Of a DNA stretch of 64,000 nucleotides, positions 1 to 10,899 are shown one piece after another. The DNA is from Megascapheus bottae (lineage: Eukaryota > Chordata > Mammalia > Rodentia > Geomyidae). The notes under the pieces were generated by a model, which was given only the letters and a program-made list of their open reading frames with translations, was not told where the DNA came from and did no database searches. Location of the stretch: NCBI GenBank assembly GCA_024803745.1, contig JANJXV010000013.1, forward strand, positions 30,360,001-30,424,000, read 5' to 3'. Positions within the stretch are counted from its first letter, which is position 1; each line of letters starts with the position of its first letter. A program made the translations under genes and the position numbers.

Positions 1-240
1 TATAATAAAAAATACATGACCACTGTATACTTTTCACAAAAGGCAGTGTTGCTTAATGGTAGACAACAGTGAAGCCTCCTATGAGTGAAAACTGATGTTT
101 GTCACATCTCATGTCCATCAATGAGCCATTCAACCTGTCCCGGTATTTATTTCCATTGGTAATAGGAATTGGAAAAAATGGAAATCATCTCCCAAAGTTA
201 CTAAAAGGATTACATAAAAGCAGTCATGTCATTAGCATTG

Positions 241-471
241 GCCAGACCCTGGTGGGACACACTTGTAATCCCAGCTACTTAGGAGTCAGACCTGAGAATC
301 ACAGTGAAGCCAGCCAAGCCAGGAAAACCATGAGATTCTTATCTCCAATTAACCACCAAAAATCCAGAAATGGAGCTGTGGCTTAAGTGGCACTAGCTTG
401 AGCAAAGAAGCTCAGGCATAGGACTCAGGCCTTTGAACTCCAGAGTTGGCATCAAAAAGAAAAGAAAATAT
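241..471 (+). repeat. 7SL/B1-like + Geo-arm SINE, old copy
   Basis: The left arm shows the B1/Alu-type string 'cttgtaatcccagctact' and 'tctccaattaaccacca'. The right arm follows with 'agctgtggcttaagtgg' and a degenerate 'gaactccagag'. The copy ends in a short A-rich tail. It is diverged from the younger copies in this window, so it is an old, inactive insertion. No clear TSD was found. Confidence 0.85.
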
Positions 472-746
472 TAGCCTTGTGTCCATCACAGAACAAGTTC
501 TCAGTAAACTATAGCTATTATGATTTGTGGTTATAATAATTATTCATACCATTGTGCAAAATCTCACTAGTCAAATATTACCAGTGTCTTCCATTATAAT
601 CTCCTAAGAGATGGCTCATTAAACAACAGATCCACCATGGAGCAAAACTCATGTTGCAGCCTCAAAAAGGAGCATTATCGCCTGGCCAAGCTGTGAACTA
701 AATTCACTTCATTTGCATGCTTCCCTCTCAATGGAAGTTATTTCAT

Positions 747-928
747 GCCAGCCAACCTTGAACGCAGAGCCTGCACACTGTGCTTAGATTTTCACAAGGC
801 TAGAGCTCTACCACTTGAGCCTCAGAACTACTTCCAGATTTTTTACATGTATGTGGTACTGAGGAATCGACCCAGGTCTTCATGCATGTCAGGCAAGCAC
901 TCTACCACTAGGCCAAATTCCCGGCCCA
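747..928 (-). repeat. IDL-Geo SINE
   Basis: Read on the minus strand this starts with the ID-like arm ('ccgggaatttggcctagtgg' at the right edge, containing the Pol III A box) and continues into the Geo arm ('gaggctcaagtggtagagct'). The B-box region is changed to 'gggtcgattcc'. The 3' A tail is reduced. It is a moderately diverged, otherwise nearly full-length copy. Confidence 0.88.
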
Positions 929-929
929 A

Positions 930-2159
930 CCTTGGAAATTCTTATCTGTACTTTGTAAAGCAAATGGCAGTCAAATATGTTAATTCTGGCAAAAATCTAA
1001 TTAGCCTCAAAAACTGAGACTGAATATGTAGTGATGATTTGTATGTGCTCTTTTGAACAAAATTACTATTTCTTCTTTTAAAAAAAATATGGATGAAATA
1101 TTAACTGAATGACAATGTATCTAGTTTGTTCAGATATGAAGAAACCCAAACAAATCTTGGTTTCATTTATGGGTTCATCAATGGATCTGTGTGACAGTGG
1201 ACAAATTTTAAACTTTTGTATTATTTTCATATACAAGTGAAGATAATATTAATTTTGTAAAGAATTCCTGTGCTTCTGAATGAACAATTTAAGAATTGTG
1301 CAAGTTAAGAAAAGATTTTTTTCCTCAGTGTACCTACCTGCTATTTCTAAAGTATATATATCAATGTCAATATTTGAACTTTAATATATGCTTTCTGTCT
1401 CTGACTCTGGAACATTGGAATTACATGTGTGCAGTGCTTTATCCAGTCTTTCTTTTTTCCCCCAGTCTTTCTTATAATTAATTTTATAGTACAAATGAAT
1501 GGTGCCTTTAGATTATATAACACATAACTATCAACTATGAAGTAACACAAGTTTGAATACAAGTTTTGTATACATAGAGTGTTGTTACTATTCTCTACCA
1601 TCCAAGCAATATAACAATGGCAGGTGTATCTAATCTGGAATTTCAGATGGTCTAGTAGTGAAGATCACATACCTCTGAACTAAATAGTTAATATCTGTGA
1701 AATCATAAAAATTCTCTATACAGAGTATCCATCCTATATGATACTATGCTTGCTTCTCAAAAGTCTAGAAATTGCTGAAATTTTGTCCATTTTAAACTTC
1801 TCAGGAAGAAGTAAGTTGAATCTTGGTGATTTTTTTACTGTCCTAGAGAGAAGGTATGTCACTACTTCTAATCCCTTTTCTATTTTCCATAACACATTTT
1901 CAGTATAGTCCCTACTGGTCTTTCCTATTCTGTCTTTATCAATTTGTACTACTTAGAATTATGTCTGCTTTATAAAGTATTTCAAATATTTATGACTGGA
2001 AGAGAATATGGAGTATAAATATAAAGATAAATATATTCATAAATAAAATTCAATTTGACATAGGAAATGGAAAACACTCACATTTCATAGAATTGTTGGA
2101 TGGGACACTTTGAATTATGTAACTGTGGATAAAAGGAATTAAGAAAATTTAAAGAGAAT
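930..2159. other. AT-rich sequence without recognised features
   Basis: No coding exon, RNA gene or repeat that I can name. Short open frames here have low-complexity, AT-driven composition and no family signature. Confidence 0.6.
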
Positions 2160-3054
2160 TTCCAGGGAAGATGGCGGCGGTTCAGTGTGAGACATACTGA
2201 GCTCCCGCCAATATTCAAGTTCTGGCAGCGTAGGGGACAGTTCTTTACCAGAAATTGATCCTAAGCAAGCTTTAGCGCCACAGAGATCTCAGTCAGAGAG
2301 GAAAAAGGCAGAATATCTGCGCAAGAAGACAGCATGGAGCCCCACCAGCTGCAGTGTAGACAGCACTTCATGGCATCGCAGACCCGCCAGCTGCAGACAA
2401 AGCCACCCAGAGCCTGTGCGAGCCTACAGCTAACACCCGGCCGCAGCTTCACGGAACTGGAGAATCCAGCAATTTGTGAGTGCCTCCCGGGAGAAGTTTC
2501 CACTTCTGCTCACTGAATGGCATTGGGAGAGAGCCCCCACCCCCACAAACTGAGAGGAGCGCCATCTTCACTGCTGGCAAGGATCTGGCCAAAGCAATTG
2601 GAGCCTGAGAGGTGATTCTGGCAACACCATCATTCTAACTGGCAAAGGATTTCCCAGAGATTCCTTAGCCAGAAATCCAGCCCCAGCACCGCTGAAGTCC
2701 ATCCCCTGCACCCGCCACAGATCTGGTAAACAAAGTCGCCCACGGATTTTTCAGCTTTGTTTTACCAATCAAGCAATCTGATCCAAAAACCGCAAAGCCA
2801 AATCACAAGAGAAAAAGACTTTGTGAAGTGTTTGGATCCCAAATTTAGTGGAGACACAAGTTTCCTATCCTGCCCCCCCCAAAAAAAAACCTGAAGAATA
2901 CCCCTTTTTCTTTTTGTTTTTTGTTTGTTCTTCTACCCCTTTTCATTTGCATTTCTAGGCGTTTTTATTTTTCTCTTTGCCATTTTACCTACATCTTTTT
3001 TCTGTTAGGATTCATTCATTTTTTCTTTTACTTTTTTTCTCCTCTCTTTTCCCG
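2160..3054 (+). repeat. L1 5' UTR (internal promoter region)
   Basis: The segment opens with 'aagatggcggcgg', a strong match to the YY1 site that sits at the start of L1 5' UTRs. An inverted copy of the core, 'gcgccatctt', lies near 2561. This part is clearly more GC-rich and CpG-bearing than the flanks, as expected for an L1 promoter. It ends in a long pyrimidine tract (about 2905-3054), like the 5' UTR/ORF1 border of several mammalian L1s. ORF1 and the endonuclease and reverse-transcriptase parts of ORF2 do not follow; position 3055 jumps directly into the ORF2 C-terminal region. Assignment to L1 rests on the YY1 motif, composition and physical continuity with L1 3' sequence. An unrelated promoter-like repeat fused to L1 is the alternative. 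Confidence 0.68.
2169..2179 (+). promoter_or_regulatory. YY1-type motif at L1 start
   Basis: 'aagatggcggc' matches the YY1 consensus that positions transcription initiation in L1 5' UTRs. A reverse-oriented 'gccatctt' occurs near 2563-2570. Binding is inferred from the motif only. Confidence 0.6.
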
Positions 3055-3804
3055 CCTACAGAGTGGGAGAAGATCTTCACCAACCATACAACGGACAAAG
3101 GCCTCATATCTAAAATATGTCAACAACTCAAAAAATTGAATAACTCTAAATCTAATCTCCAAAATAACAACCATCCCATTAAAAGATGGGCCAAAGACTT
3201 AAAGAGAGTCTTCTCTGAAGAAGAAACAAAAATGGCCTATAGACACATGAAGAAATGCTCAACATCGCTGGTCATAAAAGAAATGCAAATCAAAACAACT
3301 CTAAGATTCCACCTCACTCCAGTTAGAATGGCCAGGATTAAGAAAACTAGTAACAACAGGTACTGGAGGGGATGTGGCCAGGAGGGATCACTACTACACT
3401 GTTGGTGGGAGTGAAAACACCTTCAACCACTATGGAAAGCAGTATGGCCGTTCCTTAAAAGACTAAACATAGAGCTCCCCTATGACCCAGCAATTCCACA
3501 ACTAGGCATTTACCCAATTGTCCAGAAACAAGGACATACAAAATCCACTAACACAACGATGGTCATTGCAGCACTATTTACCATAGCAAAGATATGGAAC
3601 CAACCCAGATGTCCCTCAGTTGATGAGTGGATCAACAAGATGTGGTATTTGTACACAATGGAATTCTATGCTGCTGTCAGAAAGAGTGGCATTGCCACAT
3701 TTGTTAGGAAATGGAAAAACTTAGAAAAAATCATATTAAGTGAAGTAAGCCAAACTCAAAGGAACATAGGCTCAGTGGTTTCCCTCATTTGTCATAATCA
3801 GTAG
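2977..3804 (+). pseudogene. L1 5'-UTR/ORF2 C-terminal fusion frame, one stop
   Basis: A single reading frame runs from ATG 2977 to TAG 3802-3804, broken only by TGA at 3412-3414 (codon 146 of 276). Codons 1-26 come from the pyrimidine-rich 5' UTR end and give a very hydrophobic stretch rich in F and L. From 'PTEWEKIF' on it is the C-terminal part of L1 ORF2p, recognisable by '[17 protein letters not shown]', 'LLHCWW' and 'AALFTIAKIWNQPRCPSVDE'. The C-x3-C-x7-H-x4-C motif seen intact in sister copies is damaged at both outer cysteines: the first is Tyr (codon at 3361) and the last is the TGA. No endonuclease or reverse-transcriptase domain is present, so it cannot be autonomous. The fused N-terminus is most likely fortuitous. 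Confidence 0.75.
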
Positions 3805-4206
3805 GAACCTTGGGCTCTCCTAGAAGAGATTTGCAATACAGCAAAGCCTAGATACATAAGGCCATATAGTATGACACTAAATGAAAGGACCTCTAGGATA
3901 TAGAAAAAATAACCATATAATGAGTGATTGTTGTCCTTAACGTACTATGTTATCTCTCATCTCTTTTGCTATCCCTTGGTTATCTCATATTGTTACAGTA
4001 TCTCACTTCGTTATCTGATATATTGGATATATTTGTATTTGGTTATTTGAAATTGGATAGGAAAGGGGGGAAAACAAAGGTGTGGGGGGGAGGGAAATGG
4101 GGACCAAGACATTAGAAAGGGTATCAATTTATGTGGATTAATGCACCTTATATCTGGTGAATTTAATGTAACCCTTCTGTTAATTACAAAAAAATATATT
4201 AAAAAA
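3055..4206 (+). mobile_element. L1 3' segment: ORF2 C-terminus, 3' UTR, A-rich tail
   Basis: It begins at 'cctacagagtgggag' within ORF2, reaches the ORF2 stop at 3802, and continues through a 3' UTR containing a G-rich polypurine block (4065-4102) and the terminal 'taatgtaacccttctg' before an A-rich end. With 2160-3054 it forms one internally deleted L1 of about 2 kb. I could not find convincing TSDs at its outer ends. That leaves open whether the deletion arose in the RNA or parent before insertion, or in place afterwards. Confidence 0.88.
4065..4102 (+). other. G-rich tract of L1 3' UTR, potential G-quadruplex
   Basis: Four or more G-runs (gggggg, ggggggg, ggg, gggg) lie within about 38 bases on the L1 sense strand. 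Polypurine, quadruplex-forming tracts are a known conserved property of mammalian L1 3' UTRs. Equivalent tracts occur in the other L1 copies here (22950-23000 as C-runs, and 48609-48660). Confidence 0.6.
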
Positions 4207-4209
4207 TAG

Positions 4210-5640
4210 AAATATCTTGCTATTTGTAGTAAGTAGATGCAATTAAGTGAAGGCCAGACTTGAACACAATTCCAGCACGTTAGAGTGTAGCTAATCACAA
4301 CTATTGGTCTGTCTATATAAAAACTTGTGAAATTTATGTTTAGTATACATTCATTGCTAAACTGATGATAATCACTAAACCTAAGTAATTCTCGTAATAA
4401 CAATAGACTCAAAATCTCCCACGGACCTTACAGTTCATAGTTATGAATTCACAACCTACTTCATCTACAGAATCTTAAGATTGGGGAAAAAAAACTTATG
4501 TATTTTCTAATATTTCCTTAATTAAATGTTTGTTTCTGCCCATTTTAGATATATAACTAGCCTTTACATACACACTCTTATTAGATGATCACAAATAAAG
4601 TGGCTGGCTTACAAATACCTATTAAAGAATATCAAGTCTACTGGTTCTATCTGTCATTAAATCTAATTAATTTGGATTGAGTACCCTTGAATTTGAACTC
4701 ATGACAAATATTTAATGGCCTCTCTTGACTCCTGGGTGATATATTTCAATAATACTTTTATAAAGACCTTTTAACTAAAAATTCAAATTCCTGTTGCCTA
4801 TTATTCTTAACTGCAAGTGGATTATATGTGGTAATTTTGTAGCTTGTGAATTTTTTTTTACTGTGTCAAGATTTTTGTGTGGATTCTGCAGGTTTTCATA
4901 TGAAGAATCTGATAATAAATGTGACATTGTACTTTTCTTTTGACATGTAATTATAGTTTGAATAAAGTATAATATTTGTTAGAACTCAGTGCAATTCTGA
5001 AGTAACAAGTGTGCACCTTACATTAAAAATACTGACAATATATGCTTACAATTGTATTTTTTAGCCTTCAAAAGGACAAATTGCTGATAGATGCTATAAA
5101 GCTGAGAAAAAATAGTCAATATTCAAAAAAATCACTAACATGTTAACAACTTGATTCTTATTTCGTGATTACAGGCTTGATCACATCCATCTTATTGAGG
5201 AGAGTTGAGCATCAGGTTCTGTCTAGGCAATGATACTAGGAAAGACAGAAGTAAACATTAGATATCAATTGCACATATTTAAAAACACTGCATGTTTCAA
5301 TAACCATTTTTGTTATTTATAGTCATACAAGATTTTGAAAAATGGTAGATTGAAATTTTTACCATACTATAGAGTTTTTCAAGAATCCTAGGATCTACTG
5401 TAGGAGGAGAAAGCAAGCATTATAAAATTTTGACAAATATAATCTTGTTTTATGAATAATTCAGACATAATTGGACTTGTTATCACAGATGAAGTTTAAG
5501 GTGTGCAAATGTAAGGAGAAAGCAATTTTCTGTTCATTGCCACCTTTTCCCTATCAGTCAGATATGAAATCTTATTTACATATTTTTTCATAACAAAATT
5601 CATATACATATTTACATACATCTGTAAATGTATTTCTTCT
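4210..5640. other. AT-rich sequence without recognised features
   Basis: No gene or nameable repeat was seen. Confidence 0.55.
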
Positions 5641-5646
5641 AAAATT

Positions 5647-5691
5647 ATTTTTAGCTTTTTATTATTGTAATAGTGATGTATAGTGGGGTTA
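5647..5691 (-). mobile_element. Possible short L1 3'-terminal stub
   Basis: 'attattgtaatagtgatgta' followed by 'agtggggttac' resembles the reverse complement of the L1 3' terminus found at 33300 and 10829 in this window. No clear TSD was found, so the boundary is approximate. Confidence 0.4.
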
Positions 5692-5894
5692 CCCTTTCCC
5701 AAGATTTCTCCCTATAATGGATTTATTTTGCTTACACTTCTAACCTGAAAATTTTGATTTATAACCAAGTAGGAAAATTATACTCTAGCATTATTTGGGG
5801 GAAATATAATATTATTAACAATATTAAATGTATTAACATTAATTTTATTACATTATTGATAATAGGCAGTCTTTTGTTAAAAGCAATGTGCCTG

Positions 5895-5940
5895 TGTATG
5901 TATATATGTATATATATGAGGATATATACATATATATTCA
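5895..5940. repeat. AT/TATG-rich simple repeat
   Basis: Imperfect 'tatgtatatatgtatatata' units. Short open frames across it on both strands are simple-sequence artefacts. Confidence 0.6.
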
Positions 5941-5998
5941 TTTGTGAATGAATTTGTTATGGAACATCCTGTGAATAAACATTGTACAATTACAGATA

Positions 5999-6179
5999 TT
6001 TTTTCCTGGTCCTAGGGCCTGAACTCAGGGCCTGTGCACTATCGTTGTGGTTTCTAAAGGCTACAGCTTTACCACTTTGAGCCACAGCATCACTTCTGGC
6101 TTTCTCTATGTATGTGGTACTGAAGAATCAAACCTTGTTCTTCGTGCATGCTAATCAAGCACTCCACCACTAGGCCAAA
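5999..6179 (-). repeat. IDL-Geo SINE
   Basis: The Geo arm lies on the left ('gaactcagggcctgtgcact', 'tttgagccacagcatcactt') and the ID-like arm on the right ('catgctaatcaagcactcca', 'ccactaggcca'). It is diverged, with a mutated B box, so it is an old copy. Confidence 0.85.
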
Positions 6180-6379
6180 GAATTGCTTATTTTAAGCAAT
6201 TCTATAAGAAAAGTATTCTTCCCAGTCTTGATTTAAAGAAATGGACCCCCCCCCAAAAAAAGCACTAAACTGACTAGGATTACAAAGGAACTTTTAAGAA
6301 TTTGAATCTGGGCATCCTAGGTCAAAATTTAATTCTAGTGACTATTATAGTAAAATTATATAGGGAGAACTTATTTTAT

Positions 6380-6475
6380 TTGTTTTTTCCTTTTTGGTGG
6401 GTCATGAGGCTTGAACTTGACCTGGCTGCTGTCCCTGAGCTCTTCAGCTCAAGGCTTTTGACTTACCCCTAATAA
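6380..6475 (-). repeat. Geo-arm SINE fragment
   Basis: 'gaggcttgaacttgacctgg' and 'ctgagctcttcagctcaagg' are the right-arm signature of the 7SL-type SINE. The 'gctcttcagctc' insert distinguishes it from IDL-Geo. The 7SL-like arm is missing. Confidence 0.75.
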
Positions 6476-6479
6476 ACCA

Positions 6480-8365
6480 ATGATGATTTAGTTTGTAATT
6501 TTTAATTTGTTCTTTTCTCAAAAATTCAGTATTGTTTATCATTATCAATTCCAAACTGAATAGGTTCGCTTTGAGTTACTAATAATCAGAAAAAAAAATC
6601 CTCTTCTTCACATTTCCTACAGTATGTATTTAAAGTGAAAGAAATCTTTGTCTGAGTCTTGATTTTAATGTTCTATGGGAATATAAGTGATTTATCATGA
6701 AACCACATATAGACTGCATCCAACCATTTATGACTACAAAGAATTCATGGAGGACGCATGAGGCTACTGAAAGCAATAATATTAAGCCCTATCTTTTGAG
6801 GATAAGTGATTTCTCTGGGGTAGACTGTTATGTTTCCATAGTGTTCTTCTTTAGAGCCAGGATTATTTTATGTCAGCAGCGTGACAATTTGTATGCTAGT
6901 ATGCATATTTTATAAATTTATCAATTATATTAAGGAATATATATAATTTTCAATTCCAATAATTTTACACTATTTCTTAAACCTAAGTATTGTATCTGTA
7001 TGTTCTGTTATAAACTTCTTGTTATAGTCCAGTGTTTGAGAATGATATTAGTTTGCAAAATAAAAGACATTATAGAAAGTTAAACCATCTGAGACACAAT
7101 CAATGAAGAAGGAAGCATATGTTTACCAGAGATCTAATATTCCAAAACTTTAATTTTAGATTTCCTAGATCTAGATCTGGAGAAGCAATTTCTGTAGTTT
7201 ATAAATTAATGGTCTGTTGTATTATATTTTAGCTATCTAAATGGAACAAGATCTCCCTTAAATCATTATTTGATATGAGGAATCATGTTTTAGCTGCAAT
7301 TTATTACTGCATATTTTCTATAGAACTTAATCTTTCAATATGTCACTATATTGAAAACTTTCCCAATGTACTTGAAGCAAGCAGCAGTATTCAGTGACAT
7401 GTAATGAATAGCCCTGTATGAGACAATTTGACCAAGACATTCCTGAAGATTTAGTATTTAGGAAAGCAATCTACAAATCTATTGAACCATTTCTACTAGT
7501 GATACAGTGTCAAAATTAAATCCCACTCATTCTTAGTGGCAATGACACAGAAGCTAGAAGCAGATAAATAATAACTTCTGTCTGGCTCACAGGCCCTTTA
7601 CCCTGCATTGTTGCTTGTTAAAATCCAGAAGCACCTTCAAGAGCAATAATAATTCACTTCTTCTGAGAAAAACAAAAAATGACAACTGTCAGTTTCTCCA
7701 TATTTCTCCATTTCTCCATTGACACATTATAACCTAAATGGCTGACATGGAAACACAAATTCTGTTCATATATATATATAGTTACAATAGAATGAAGAAC
7801 TTTTAAAAATACAAGTTTGTACCCAAGGCAAATTACAAGATAATATGAATATTCTGAGTTTCTTTAATACACTTGTCATGTGACGAGAAGGTCAGGCCCC
7901 AAAGAGAGACAATTCTGGATCTCAGAATATTTGTGCTACATTTATTTACAAATTTATGATTGTAGAAAATATTCAGCTAATATGCTCACATAAATTAAAG
8001 TTTCAAACATTAACTTCAAAGCCATCTGAATTTTATTTAAAAAAATGTGATACCCTTGATAGATAAGTCACCTAGTATTCTACAATAAGATTTTTCATAA
8101 ATGTGGGATTGTCTGAATGTTAGCATTTATCAAATCAGGGACTGAGATTTGAAATATGGAATTGACTATGTTAGAACTTTTAGTAGTACACAAATCTAAA
8201 CATTGCTCTTTAATTACTAGGAAATGACAGTATGCTATATTTTTTGGAACTTTTGCTATCAACTAAATTCTGTCATTCCATTGGAATCAAGAATAAAAAA
8301 GAGAATTTTCCACTTGTACACTCTTCAGTAAAGAGAAAACTATAGAAATAAAAAGATAATTTAAA
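6480..8365. other. AT-rich sequence, no recognised gene
   Basis: The only pattern worth noting is a short 'tttctccat' repetition at about 7691-7719. No coding signature was seen. Confidence 0.55.
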
Positions 8366-8560
8366 GCCAGGAGTTTAGCCTAGTGGTAGAGTGTTTGCCT
8401 AGCCTGCACGAAGACCTGGGTTGGATTCCTCAGTACCACATACAGAGAAAAAAATAGCCAGAAGTGGTGTTGGGGCTCAAGTGGTAGAGCTCTAGCCTTG
8501 AGAAAGTCCAAAGACAATGCTCAAGCCCTCAGTTCAAACCCAGGACTGACAAAAAGAAAT
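8366..8560 (+). repeat. IDL-Geo SINE
   Basis: The full order is present: A box region 'tagcctagtggtagagtg', B box region 'gggttggattcc', linker 'acagagaaaaaaatagccag', Geo arm 'ggctcaagtggtagagctct', B-like 'gttcaaaccc' and an A-rich tail. Several substitutions mark it as moderately old. Confidence 0.92.
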
Positions 8561-8564
8561 GATA

Positions 8565-9930
8565 ATAATAATTAAAAATGCAAATAATTAGTAAGTTACA
8601 GATTGGGTAAATTTGGTGAACAAAAATGCAGTTGTAATATTCAATGTATAATGTGAAAATTAATCTAGGAAATTTGAGAAGCTGGGTGAGATTGTGAGAG
8701 ATTAAAATTAAGAAAGGACCGTACTTAACCCTGTTGAATTAAAACTCTTGTATAACTGCTTACAGAAAATAAACTAATTATAATAAAAGGATAAAGTTTA
8801 TAACAATAACATTAGAGCAATTGTGTTAGAATATAAATTGTGAGGGCATGTACCAAAGAACATGCATTTTGAAAAGGCCTAGAAGGAGGAAGTTTTTAAT
8901 GGCTAATTATTATATTCCAGCTAATATGTCAGATCATTTTGTTACAAACATTTAGGCTAATCTATATGCACCAACTCATAGGGATAAAAGTGAATTGATA
9001 ATTATTAACTAGCTTCTCAAAATTATGAAATTTGTGCTTTGCTGAGATTTACCAAAGCTTTGGATAACCCGTGTGATTATACACTGTCAATTCATAGTTT
9101 CACACAAAAAAACTTCTAGTAGCTTATGACTTCTCCTTAGTCCTCTAAAGCTTCTAAACAGAAGATTCCTAGAAAAATATATGAGGACTTGTTTCTTTAT
9201 CGTATATATTTATGTTAACCCTAGTCTAACCGCTCACCACATATACTCACTGTACTTTCTCTCTCCCTCTCTGTTGTATACTTTTCTGCTATGTTCAATA
9301 TCCATATGCAAGCCAGCTCCTCTGTTTGCTCAGTTTCTTTGAAATTGTTGGACATGAAATTATGTAATAAATTCCCAGCATTTATTTCCATACTTTCAGG
9401 GTTCCTTGATTTTTCCTAGGCATAGAAAATGAAACCATGGCATTTTCCTTTAGAATTCTCACTTGTCAGCAGTATAATTTATACAAAATTTGAAAGAATT
9501 TGGACATTCTTTGTCAAATAAGTATGAAGCAATACCAAAAATAAAGTGGAAATGGCTCTTGAATGGAAAAGTTCATTCTTAGCAGAGTTTCTTTTTCATT
9601 TGATGAATTCCCTGCAAGAAACAGAGACATATTTTGAATTTGACTCATTGAATAGTATTAGTCTCCATTAAATTTAATCCTAGAGTCTCTCCTCTTTCCC
9701 TTTGTATCCTAGGATCTTGCAAACACATTACAAAAATTCACTTCACACAAGGCTGTTTCCAAAGTTACGTGAAGAGCTAACAGAAGATTCAAGTCAATAG
9801 TCACAATGAAAACATGGCAATTGCCTTAAATGAAAGAGTTTTAAAAAGAAAATAAAAACTTTTCATAAGTTGAAGTTGAGGAGCAAATATTTGACTGAAA
9901 TCTAGAGAGGTGCTTTAAGAACAACTCGGT
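8565..9930. other. Sequence without recognised features
   Basis: No gene, RNA or nameable repeat was seen. Confidence 0.55.
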
Positions 9931-9931
9931 A

Positions 9932-10140
9932 GGACTGGGAGTTTAACTTAATGGTAGAGTTCTTGCCTAGTATGCAGGAAGACCAGGGTTTGATTCCCTG
10001 GTACCACATTCATAGAAAAAACCGGAAGTGATACTGTGGCTCGGTGGTAGAGCTCTAACCTTGAGAGAAACCCAAATACAATGCATAGGACCTAAGCAAG
10101 CCCCAGGGCTGGCAAAAACAAACAAAACAAAACAACAAAA
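9932..10140 (+). repeat. IDL-Geo SINE with AAC-rich tail
   Basis: The ID-like arm ('gggagtttaacttaatggta', B box 'gggtttgattcc') is followed by a Geo arm ('gtggctcggtggtagagctc', 'ccccagggctggcaaaaaca'). The tail is an (AAAC)-type repeat. Small open frames on both strands here come from the SINE. Confidence 0.9.
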
Positions 10141-10828
10141 GAACTTGATAAAGATAAAACCAGGCAAATGGAACAAGAGCTTAAACAGGAAGGAAATTGG
10201 TAAAGACAGAATATAAACTGACAAGATAATTTGCAGATGTGCAAATATCTTGAATTCAAACTGTCTTACAGAAGAACTGTATTTCTGTAGAAGAAGATGG
10301 AGCAGTGCTAAATCACCAACAGAAGCCAGGTCAATGGATTCTAAAACAGCACAACTCCAAGGGCCCCGATAGCATTTATAAGTAAGACTCCACCAAAATC
10401 AGAACCTCATGGCCCTCATTCTGCTTATTGACCTCTTTCTATTAAATTAACCCCAATTTTTACTTTATCAGTTCTCTTTATCTCTGTAAGGTGAACTAGA
10501 ACTTCACGTGTAAAGCAAGGATACAAGTCCAATTGAGTTATCATGTTTGTTCACACAAATTTACTCTAATCTGCTCTAAATTTATTTTCAGGTTGAAATA
10601 TTTTAGTTTCAGAATGGTATCAATAGTACAGTCAGAAAGCAGATACTGTTCTTTATTTTTCAGTTTTGAGTTCACATACACATATAGTTTCATTGTGACA
10701 TTTCTATGCCTGGGCACTGTGTCCTTTGAACAAACTCACCCTTTCACCATATGTCTATATATTGCTGCATTCCTTTGGTTCTTCTACAGCATTTGATTGT
10801 TTTCAGATATAGTTCTCAGACTACTTTT

Positions 10829-10885
10829 TTAAACTTTATTTTATTATTAGAGTGATATATAGAGGGATTATAGTTCCATTTGTAA
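10829..10885 (-). mobile_element. 57-bp L1 3' stub with perfect TSDs
   Basis: A very short reverse-oriented L1 3' terminus ('gagtgatatatagagggatt', close to the L1 end at 33318-33345) lies between perfect 13-bp direct repeats 'tcagactactttt' at 10816-10828 and 10886-10898. Its position between TSDs shows it is a real, extremely 5'-truncated insertion rather than a decayed longer L1. Confidence 0.82.
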
Positions 10886-10899
10886 TCAGACTACTTTTA

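Noticed and set aside
2977..3414. Secreted or membrane protein with a signal-like N-terminus
   Set aside because: The hydrophobic part is translated from the pyrimidine tract of the L1 5' UTR, and the rest is the ORF2 C-terminus.
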